Positions 57,967 through 64,000 of a DNA stretch of 64,000 bases are shown one piece after another (position 1 is the first letter of the stretch; the number at the start of each line of letters is the position of its first letter). The stretch is taken from NCBI RefSeq assembly GCF_026151165.2, contig NZ_CP117849.1, positions 2,356,001 through 2,420,000 of the forward strand. Reading direction: 5' to 3'. The notes under the pieces are model-generated. The model saw only the letters and a list, made by a program, of their open reading frames with translations. It had not been told where the DNA came from and ran no database searches. The translations under genes were made by a program, and so were the position numbers. Source of the DNA: Cryobacterium sp. SO2. Lineage in GTDB: Bacteria > Actinomycetota > Actinomycetes > Actinomycetales > Microbacteriaceae.

Positions 57967-59382
57967 TTATCCTTCGAGATCGAAGTCAGCTCCCAACAGA
58001 CGCAGCTTGGTGATGAAGTTCTCGTATCCGCGGCTGATGATTCCCACGTTGCTCACGGTGGAGGTTCCCTCCGCCGTGAGTGCGGCGATGAGGTGGCTGA
58101 AGCCGCCGCGCAGGTCGGGGACCTCGATGTCGGCGCCGACGAGCTTGGTGGGCCCGGCGATGACGGCGGAGTGGTTGAAGTTGCGCTGGCCGAACCGGCA
58201 CGGGTGCCCGCCCAGGCATTCGCGGTGGATCTGGATGGTGGCGCCCATCTCCACCAGGGCGTCGACGAAGCCGAAGCGCTGCTCGTAGACCGTCTCGTGC
58301 ACGATCGACACACCGTGGGCGTGGGTGAGCGCGATCACGAGCGGCTGCTGCCAGTCGGTCATGAAGCCGGGGTGAACATCCGTCTCGATGATGACGGGCT
58401 TGAGGTCGCCGCCCGGGTGGTAGAACCGGATGCCGTCGTCGTGGATGTCGAAGGCGCCGCCGACCTTGCGGAAGACGTTGAGGAAGGTGAGCATCTCGGC
58501 CTGCTTGGCGCCGCCGACGAAGATGTCGCCGTCGGTGGCCAGCGCCGCCGCGGCCCAGCTGGCGGCCTCGTTGCGGTCGAACAGGGCGCGGTGCTGGTAG
58601 CCCTGCAGGCTGTCGACACCCTCGATGCGGATGACGCGGTCGGTGTCGACCGTGATGATGGCGCCCATCTTCTGCAGGATGTTGATGAGGTCCATGATCT
58701 CGGGCTCGATCGCGGCGTTCTTGAGCTCGGTGATGCCCTCGGCGCGCACGGCGGTGAGCAGCACCTGCTCGGTGGCGCCCACGCTCGGGTAGGGCAGCTC
58801 CACCTTGGTGCCCTTGAGGCCGTTCGGCGCCGACATGCGGATGCCGTTGGGCTGCTTCTCGACGACGGCGCCGAACTTGCGGAGCACCTCGAGGTGGTAG
58901 TCGATGGGACGGTCGCCGATGCGGCAGCCACCGAGGTCAGGGATGAAGGCCTCGCCGAGGCGGTGCAGCAGCGGGCCGCAGAACAGGATCGGGATGCGGG
59001 AGGAGCCGGCGTGGGCGTCGATGTCGGCGTAGTGCGCGCTCTCCACGTCGATCGGGTCCAGCAGCAGGCTGCCGGGCTCGTCGCCCTCTGTCACCTTGAC
59101 GCCGTGCGCCTCGAGCAGGCCGCGCACGATGCGCACGTCGCTGATGTTGGGCACGTCGCGCAGGATGCTGGGCGTCTCACCGAGCAGGGCGGCGACCATG
59201 GCCTTGGTGACCAGGTTCTTGGCGCCCTTGACCTCGATGCGGCCGATCAGCGGGCGTCCGCCGCGGATCGTGATCTTGTCGCCGATCAGGCCCACATTGG
59301 CTCCATGGCTCTGCGCGTTTCCGCGCTCTGAGATGTCGTGCACGTTGTCGCGGACCTGATTGTTTTCGCCGACGATGATCAC
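57967..59382 (-). CDS. murA: UDP-N-acetylglucosamine 1-carboxyvinyltransferase
   Basis: 471 aa from a GTG that overlaps the leuD stop by four bases (GTGA). MurA catalyses the first committed step of peptidoglycan synthesis. An extra 30-residue N-terminus precedes KITIRGGRPLIGRIEVKGAKNLVTKAMVAALLGE; the catalytic cysteine is retained in DLGGCRIGDRPIDYHL; later TDWQQPLVIALTHAHG and VPDLRGGFSHLIAAL (substrate-binding region). Complete. Being fused to the leucine operon by translation coupling is common in this family. Confidence 0.94.
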   Translation of the reverse strand: MIIVGENNQVRDNVHDISERGNAQSHGANVGLIGDKITIRGGRPLIGRIEVKGAKNLVTKAMVAALLGETPSILRDVPNISDVRIVRGLLEAHGVKVTEGDEPGSLLLDPIDVESAHYADIDAHAGSSRIPILFCGPLLHRLGEAFIPDLGGCRIGDRPIDYHLEVLRKFGAVVEKQPNGIRMSAPNGLKGTKVELPYPSVGATEQVLLTAVRAEGITELKNAAIEPEIMDLINILQKMGAIITVDTDRVIRIEGVDSLQGYQHRALFDRNEAASWAAAALATDGDIFVGGAKQAEMLTFLNVFRKVGGAFDIHDDGIRFYHPGGDLKPVIIETDVHPGFMTDWQQPLVIALTHAHGVSIVHETVYEQRFGFVDALVEMGATIQIHRECLGGHPCRFGQRNFNHSAVIAGPTKLVGADIEVPDLRGGFSHLIAALTAEGTSTVSNVGIISRGYENFITKLRLLGADFDLEG

Positions 59383-59987
59383 AAATTTACCTGCCTTGCG
59401 GGGAGAGTGCGGGGGCGCCAGGGCTCCCGGTGGGATTCGAATTCTGCGATCCGCGCTTCGTCGCGCAAAGTCAGGCCGATGTCATCAAGGCCTTCCAGCA
59501 GTCGCCATCTAGTGTATTCGTCGACCTCGAATGAGACTGTGAGGTCACCGACACTGGCAGTAGAGGCAACCAGATCCACGGTCAGTTCTATTCCGGGGTC
59601 GGCCTCGAGAATGCCCCAGAGGGTCTCGGCGTCCTCCTCGGTGATCTGGCCGGCGAGCAGTCCCTGCTTGCCGGAGTTGCCCCGGAAAATGTCGCCGAAC
59701 CGGGGGCTCAGCACCACATCGAAGCCGAAATCGCGCAGCGCCCAGACGGCGTGTTCGCGGGAGGAACCGGTGCCGAAGTCGGCGCCGACGACCAGGACTC
59801 TGGGGTTCCGATAGGCCTCCTGGTTGAGAATGAACTCAGGATCCTGCCGCCAACCGTAGAAGAGCGCGTCTTCGAATCCGGTCTTGGTGACCCGCTTGAG
59901 GAACACGGCGGGGATGATCTGGTCGGTGTCCACGTTGGAGCGGCGCATCGGCACGGCGACGCCGGTGACGGTGGTGAATTTCTGCAT
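59379..59987 (-). CDS. leuD: 3-isopropylmalate dehydratase small subunit
   Basis: 202 aa from the ATG at 59987. LeuD is the swivel domain paired with LeuC. Motifs: RRSNVDTDQIIPAVFLKRVTKTGFEDALFYGWR, VLVVGADFGTGSSREHAVWALRDFGFDVVLSPRFGDIFRGNSGKQGLL. It begins 11 bp after leuC. The upstream open frame to 60239 is an extension without family similarity. Confidence 0.96.
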   Translation of the reverse strand: MQKFTTVTGVAVPMRRSNVDTDQIIPAVFLKRVTKTGFEDALFYGWRQDPEFILNQEAYRNPRVLVVGADFGTGSSREHAVWALRDFGFDVVLSPRFGDIFRGNSGKQGLLAGQITEEDAETLWGILEADPGIELTVDLVASTASVGDLTVSFEVDEYTRWRLLEGLDDIGLTLRDEARIAEFESHREPWRPRTLPARQVNL

Positions 59988-59998
59988 GTCTGGCGCTC

Positions 59999-61486
59999 CT
60001 ACAGCTTGACGGGGATCAGATCGGCGGCGACGGTGCCGTCCTGCACGAGGTCCCACGGACTCGACAGGGTGCCGCGGATGGCGGTGGCCGCGGCCACCAA
60101 CGGTGACACCAGGTGGGTGCGTCCGCCCTTGCCCTGCCGGCCCTCGAAGTTGCGGTTGCTGGTGGAGGCGCAGCGCTCCCCCGGAGCCAGCTGGTCGGGG
60201 TTCATCCCCAGGCACATCGAGCACCCGGCGAAACGCCATTCGGCGCCGAAGGCAAGGAAGATCTTGTCGAGGCCCTCGGCCTCCGCCTCGATGCGCACGC
60301 GGGCGGAACCGGGCACCACGAGCATCCGCACGCCGTCGGCGATGGTCTTGCCCTTGATAATCTCGGCGGCCGCACGCAGGTCTTCGACCCGGCTGTTGGT
60401 GCAGGAGCCCAGGAACACTGTGTCGACGTGGATGTCCTTCATGGCGGTGCCGGCCGCGAGGTCCATGTATTCGAGGGCGCGTTCGGCGGCGCTGCGCTCG
60501 TTCGCATCGGCGATCTCGGCGGGGTTGGGCACGGTGTCGCTGAGCGACACGCCCTGGCCGGGGTTGGTGCCCCAGGTCACGAACGGTTCGAGGGTGTCGG
60601 CGTCGAGGATGACCTCGGCGTCGAAAGTGGCGCCCTCGTCGGTGGCCAGGGTGTCCCAGTACTCGACCGCGGCGTCCCAGTCCGCGCCCTGCGGCGCGTG
60701 TGCGCGGCCTTCGAGGTAGGCGTAGGTCGTGGCGTCCGGCGCGACCATGCCGGCGCGGGCCCCGGCCTCGATCGACATGTTGCAGATCGTCATGCGGCCC
60801 TCCATGGAGAGCGCGCGGATGGCGCTGCCACGGTATTCGAGCACGTAGCCCTGGCCGCCGCCGGTGCCGATCTTGGCGATCACGGCCAGGATGATGTCCT
60901 TGGCTGTTACACCGGGGCGCAGGGTGCCCTCGACGGTGATGGCCATGGTCTTGAACGGCTTGAGCGGCAGCGTCTGGGTGGCCATGACGTGCTCCACCTC
61001 GCTGGTGCCGATACCCAGCGCCATGGCGCCGAAAGCCCCGTGGGTGGAGGTGTGCGAGTCGCCGCAGACCACGGTGATGCCGGGCTGGGTGAGGCCCAGC
61101 TGCGGGCCGACGACGTGCACGATGCCCTGTTCGATGTCGCCCAGCGAGTGCAGGCGGATGCCGAATTCGGCGCAGTTGCGGCGAAGCGTCTCGATCTGGG
61201 TGCGGCTGGTGAGATCGGCGATGGGCCGGTCGATCGCCAGGGTCGGCGTGTTGTGGTCCTCGGTGGCGATCGTGAGGTCGGGCCGGCGCACCGGGCGTCC
61301 GGCCAGGCGGAGGCCGTCGAAGGCCTGCGGGCTGGTGACCTCGTGCACGAGGTGCAGGTCGATGTAGATCAGGTCGGGCGTGCCATTTTCGCCCTTGGCC
61401 ACCAGATGCTTGTCCCAGACCTTCTCGGCCAGCGTGCGGGGGCGGATCTCCGCCATAGGTTCATCAGTGTTCACTGCGTTAGTCAT
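59999..61486 (-). CDS. leuC: 3-isopropylmalate dehydratase large subunit
   Basis: 495 aa from the ATG at 61486 (GAGGAA lies 11 bases upstream; an ATG at 61456 is the alternative). LeuC holds the [4Fe-4S] cluster and isomerises 2-isopropylmalate in leucine synthesis. Motifs: YIDLHLVHEVTSPQAFDGLR, VVCGDSHTSTHGAFGAMALGIGTSEVEHVMATQTL, FLGSCTNSRVEDLRAAAEI and FAGCSMCLGMNPD with the three cluster cysteines. A Leu-rich leader peptide and hairpin precede it. Confidence 0.97.
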   Translation of the reverse strand: MTNAVNTDEPMAEIRPRTLAEKVWDKHLVAKGENGTPDLIYIDLHLVHEVTSPQAFDGLRLAGRPVRRPDLTIATEDHNTPTLAIDRPIADLTSRTQIETLRRNCAEFGIRLHSLGDIEQGIVHVVGPQLGLTQPGITVVCGDSHTSTHGAFGAMALGIGTSEVEHVMATQTLPLKPFKTMAITVEGTLRPGVTAKDIILAVIAKIGTGGGQGYVLEYRGSAIRALSMEGRMTICNMSIEAGARAGMVAPDATTYAYLEGRAHAPQGADWDAAVEYWDTLATDEGATFDAEVILDADTLEPFVTWGTNPGQGVSLSDTVPNPAEIADANERSAAERALEYMDLAAGTAMKDIHVDTVFLGSCTNSRVEDLRAAAEIIKGKTIADGVRMLVVPGSARVRIEAEAEGLDKIFLAFGAEWRFAGCSMCLGMNPDQLAPGERCASTSNRNFEGRQGKGGRTHLVSPLVAAATAIRGTLSSPWDLVQDGTVAADLIPVKL

Positions 61487-61531
61487 GTTCGTGCGTCTTC
61501 CTCGGGAACGGTGGTCAGCCAACGACAAACT

Positions 61532-61571
61532 CCGCGACGAGTGAGGCCTTTAGATACGGGACTCGTCGCGG
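61532..61571 (-). promoter_or_regulatory. hairpin in the leuC leader (candidate attenuator)
   Basis: CCGCGACGAGT (minus strand 61571-61561) and ACTCGTCGCGG (61542-61532) are perfect 11-bp arms around an 18-base loop. The 5' arm begins two bases after the run of four Leu codons of the leader ORF, so a ribosome stalled there would cover it. AGTTTGTCGTT follows the 3' arm. Confidence 0.6.
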
Positions 61572-61600
61572 CACAGAAGAAGAAGTCGACGTTGCAGCAC
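61550..61600 (-). CDS. leucine-rich leader peptide upstream of leuCD
   Basis: 16 codons plus TAA: MLQRRLLLLCRDESRI, with codons CTT CTT CTT CTG at positions 6-9 (61585-61574). It starts with GTG six bases after a TAGCCT box, so the transcript would begin at the start codon (leaderless). The codons after the Leu run are part of the 5' arm of a perfect hairpin. This is the form of a ribosome-mediated attenuation leader sensing charged leucine tRNA. I am not aware of this element being described here, but no search was possible. Confidence 0.6.
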   Translation of the reverse strand: MLQRRLLLLCRDESRI

Positions 61601-61605
61601 ACCTC

Positions 61606-61634
61606 AGGCTAACACCGCCCACGCAATCCGTCAG
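61606..61634 (-). promoter_or_regulatory. promoter of the leu leader and leuCD
   Basis: On the minus strand CTGACG (61634-61629) and TAGCCT (61611-61606) are separated by 17 bp, ideal sigma-70 spacing. The predicted start point is at or near 61600, the first base of the leader ORF. Confidence 0.55.
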
Positions 61635-61710
61635 GCAAGGCGTTCCTAACTCGATCTCCGCGCGGCGGCGGTCCGTGGCAGCGATGCGGCAGTCGTCCTA
61701 TGGTGTGCGC

Positions 61711-63360
61711 ATGACAACGGCGACCGCTCCGAAGACCACCGGCAGGGTGCTGGTCGTGATCCTGCTCGCCCAGTTCATCATCGTGGTCGACTCGACGTTC
61801 ATGAACGTCTCCATCTCCACCCTCGTGGCGGACTTCGACACCACGGTGACCGGCATCCAGAACGCCATCACGCTTTACACCCTCGTGATGGCCGCGTTCA
61901 TGATCGCGGGCGCCAAGGTGGGTGACATCATCGGGCGCAAGCGCGCGTTCGTGATCGGTCTCAGCGTGTATTCGGTGGGTACGACCATCACCGCGCTGTC
62001 GCCGTCGCTGGGCTTCTTCATTCTCGGCTGGTCGATCCTCGAGGGCCTGGGCGCGGCCATGATGCTCCCGGCCATGATGTCGCTGATAGTGTCCAACTTC
62101 GCCGCAGGACCCGCCAGGGCCCAGGCCTACGCCGGGTTCGCCGCCATCGCCGGCATCGCCGCCGGCATCGGTCCCATCATCGGCGGGCTCTTCACCACCT
62201 ACCTGTCTTGGCGGCTGGCTTTCGCCAGCGAGCTGCTGGTGGCGTTGTATATCTTCACCCAGCTCAAGATCATCGCCGACGCGCCCTTCGTCGGCCGCAA
62301 GCCGCGCTTCGACGTGACGGGTTTCCTTCTCAGCGCGGCCGGACTCATTCTGGTCGTGCTCGGCATCGTGATGGCCTCCGCCTACGGCCTCTTCACCGCC
62401 CGCACGGATGTCGTCGTCGCCGGGCAGGTCGTGCTCACGGCCGGACAGGTCTCCCCCACGGTCATCCTCGTCGTCATCGGCTTGCTGTTCCTCATCGCCT
62501 TCGTGCTTGTGGAACGCCGGCGCGACCGGCACCATCACGACACCCTTCTCGACCTGCGGCTCTTCGGCATCCGCGCGGTGTCTGCAGGAAGCTCGGTGCA
62601 GCTGTTGCAGTACCTCGTGCTCACCGGGGCGATCTTCGCGCTCTCGCTCTATGTGCAGATGGAACTGAACTACTCGGCCATCCAGAGCGGGCTCACCCTG
62701 CTCCCGCTGTCTTTGGCCGTGCTGTTGTCGGCGGCTGTGAGCGCCCGGATGTTCAGCAAGCGGTTCGCTCCGCGGTCGGTGATCCTGACCGGGTTCGTCA
62801 TCATCGTGCTGGGCGCGCTGGCCATGGGACTGCTCGCCCGCGATGCCACGAGCGGCGCCGACTTCATCGTGGGGCTCGCGCTCATCGGGTTCGGCGCCGG
62901 CACCATCGCGTCGCAGAATCAGAACCTCATCATGTCCTCGGTGAAACCGAAACGCTCCAATGAGACCTCGGGGGTCATCAACACCTCGCAGAACATCGGG
63001 GCATCCCTCGGCACGTCACTGGCCGGGGCGCTCATCCTGTCGGTGTTCGTGTTCACGGCCACGAGTCTCATCGATGACAGCCCGGAGTTCACCTCGACGG
63101 AGCAGTCCCAGCTGCAGGCGGCGGTCACCGAGAAGGCCCAGATCGTCAGCGACGCCCAGCTCAGCACCGCGGTCGCGGAGTTCCCGGCCGAGCAGCAGGC
63201 CGCCATAGTCGACATCAACGCCCAGGCCAGGCAGACGTCGCTCACCGTGGTCTACGCGGGCCTCGCCCTCGCCGGCCTGCTCGGCTTCGGCGCGGCGCTG
63301 CGGCTGCCCAGGACTCCCCCGCTGTCGCGGCGGCCGTCCCCTCAGATCCCGGATGCCTAG
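61711..63360 (+). CDS. MFS transporter, DHA2 (EmrB/QacA) family
   Basis: 549 aa from the ATG at 61711; TATGGT lies six bases upstream and there is no ribosome site, suggesting a leaderless mRNA. Fourteen-helix drug/metabolite exporter type: VILLAQFIIVVDSTFMNVSISTL, GAKVGDIIGRKRAFVIG (motif A), GFAAIAGIAAGIGPIIGGLFTTYLSWRLAFASELLVALY. A large extracytoplasmic loop near 450-490 (DDSPEFTSTEQSQLQAAVTEKAQ) precedes the last helix. It diverges from the leu leader. Substrate unknown. Its stop codon overlaps that of the phosphatase on the other strand. Confidence 0.92.
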   Translation: MTTATAPKTTGRVLVVILLAQFIIVVDSTFMNVSISTLVADFDTTVTGIQNAITLYTLVMAAFMIAGAKVGDIIGRKRAFVIGLSVYSVGTTITALSPSLGFFILGWSILEGLGAAMMLPAMMSLIVSNFAAGPARAQAYAGFAAIAGIAAGIGPIIGGLFTTYLSWRLAFASELLVALYIFTQLKIIADAPFVGRKPRFDVTGFLLSAAGLILVVLGIVMASAYGLFTARTDVVVAGQVVLTAGQVSPTVILVVIGLLFLIAFVLVERRRDRHHHDTLLDLRLFGIRAVSAGSSVQLLQYLVLTGAIFALSLYVQMELNYSAIQSGLTLLPLSLAVLLSAAVSARMFSKRFAPRSVILTGFVIIVLGALAMGLLARDATSGADFIVGLALIGFGAGTIASQNQNLIMSSVKPKRSNETSGVINTSQNIGASLGTSLAGALILSVFVFTATSLIDDSPEFTSTEQSQLQAAVTEKAQIVSDAQLSTAVAEFPAEQQAAIVDINAQARQTSLTVVYAGLALAGLLGFGAALRLPRTPPLSRRPSPQIPDA

Positions 63361-64000
63361 GCGAACGTCGATTCGACGAAGACGACGGTGACATTGTCCC
63401 GGCCGCCCTTGGCCAGTGCGGCGGCGACGAGAGTGTCGGCGACGGCGCCGAGGTCGTCCGGTGCGGTGCGCGCGGCAATCAGCCCGGCGATCTCCCGAAC
63501 CGACAGCTCCTTGGTGAGGCCGTCCGAACAGATCAGGAAGGTGTGCGTGCCGGCTACGGGCAGCAGCCAGACATCGGCGTCGACGAATTCGTCGGCACCG
63601 ACGGCGCGGGTGATGACGTTACGGCTCGGGTGTTTCTCGGCGTCGGCGGCCTTGATCAGACCGGCCTCCACCATTTCCTGCACCGCGGAGTGGTCGACGC
63701 TGAGCTGGCTGAGGGTGCGGCCGTCCCAGGTGTAGATCCGCGAATCACCGACGTTGAAGGCCATCCAGTGGTAGCCAATATTGTCGCCGGCGTCGACGAT
63801 CGCCACTCCGGCGAGGGTGGTTCCGGAGATGGCGGTACCGAAGTCATCGTCGGAACTGAGATCGCGAACGGCGTCGTTCGACGAGTGAATGGCGTCGAGG
63901 ATCCGCTCCGGCGTGGACGGGAGGTTCTCTTCGATGTGATCGGTGAAGACGCGGATGACGGTCTGGCTCGCCGCGTCGCCGTGCGCGTGACCGCCCATGC
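63357..64000 (-). CDS. PP2C-family serine/threonine phosphatase, N-terminus cut by window end
   Basis: At least 213 aa, continuing past the right end. Metal-binding PP2C motifs: GMGGHAHGD (start of visible part, the DGMGGH motif), SGTTLAGVAIVDAG, WMAFNVGDSRIYTWDG, DHSAVQEMVEAGLI, NVITRAVGADE, FLICSDGLTKELS and GGRDNVTVVFVE. Eukaryotic-like phosphatases of this kind oppose Ser/Thr kinases such as PknB in actinobacteria. Overlaps the MFS stop by four bases. Confidence 0.92.
   Translation of the reverse strand, partial: MGGHAHGDAASQTVIRVFTDHIEENLPSTPERILDAIHSSNDAVRDLSSDDDFGTAISGTTLAGVAIVDAGDNIGYHWMAFNVGDSRIYTWDGRTLSQLSVDHSAVQEMVEAGLIKAADAEKHPSRNVITRAVGADEFVDADVWLLPVAGTHTFLICSDGLTKELSVREIAGLIAARTAPDDLGAVADTLVAAALAKGGRDNVTVVFVESTFA

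Noticed and set aside
57784..59331. 515-codon plus-strand frame antisense to murA
   Set aside because: Asp/Val/Gly/His-rich shadow without start signals; murA has all its motifs.
60113..61612. 499-codon plus-strand frame antisense to leuC
   Set aside because: Shadow frame; leuC is complete with cluster cysteines.

Overview
This 64 kb window is a gene-dense, GC-rich stretch of actinobacterial chromosome. The gene order (rpsB-tsf-pyrH-frr-cdsA; xerC-dprA-comM-yraN; DUF2469-rnhB-lepB-rplS-trmD-rimM-KH-rpsP-ffh; ftsY-smc-mutM-rnc-rpmF-yceD-coaD-recG; ddl-gpsA-plsC-murA-leuD-leuC), the DivIVA proteins and the codon use point to Microbacteriaceae, and Cryobacterium or a close relative is my best guess. 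No rRNA, tRNA, insertion sequence, phage gene or CRISPR array was seen. Most genes lie on the minus strand.

Layout. 0.2-3 kb: a plus-strand DivIVA-type coiled-coil protein with a long 11-residue repeat, and an AI-2E-family membrane protein. 3-7.9 kb: hydrolase, small Cys/His protein, lytic transglycosylase, a second DivIVA-type protein, cdsA, frr, pyrH. 8-10 kb: tsf and rpsB. 10-16.8 kb: an M23-like protein, xerC, a metallophosphoesterase, dprA, comM, yraN and a stress protein. 17-19.3 kb: an AMIN-like secreted protein, an M19 dipeptidase and DUF2469, with a doubled palindromic element. 19.3-29.1 kb: the ribosomal/secretion cluster rnhB to ffh, interrupted by a formate/nitrite-type channel, a membrane protein, a glutamate-cysteine ligase homologue and an LLM oxidoreductase. 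29.2-33.6 kb: an accessory block with a small monooxygenase, a DUF916/WxL-like surface pair and a TetR/MFS pair. 33.6-43.5 kb: ftsY, a frameshifted FAD oxidoreductase, smc, GNAT, mutM, rnc, rpmF. 43.5-49.7 kb: yceD, a transglutaminase/DUF58/MoxR cluster, coaD. 49.7-57.9 kb: recG, rsmD, a flavodoxin, thiL, a DUF3515 lipoprotein, ddl, gpsA, plsC. 58-64 kb: murA, leuD, leuC with a probable leucine leader peptide, an MFS transporter and a partial PP2C phosphatase cut by the window end.

The genes serve mainly protein synthesis and export (S2, EF-Ts, RRF, S16, L19, L32, RimM, TrmD, RsmD, SRP, FtsY, LepB), envelope building (CdsA, PlsC, GpsA, MurA, Ddl, transglycosylase) and DNA maintenance (SMC, XerC, DprA, RecG, MutM, RNase HII).

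The least ordinary signals are in non-coding DNA. They include a 16-codon ORF with four consecutive Leu codons and an overlapping hairpin upstream of leuCD; several families of intergenic palindromes, one with two related copies 40 kb apart; three separate 14-17 bp triple tandem repeats at gene boundaries; and many start codons lying 6-9 bases behind a TANNNT box, as expected for leaderless mRNAs. All product names come from recognising sequence motifs and neighbourhood; no database search was run.
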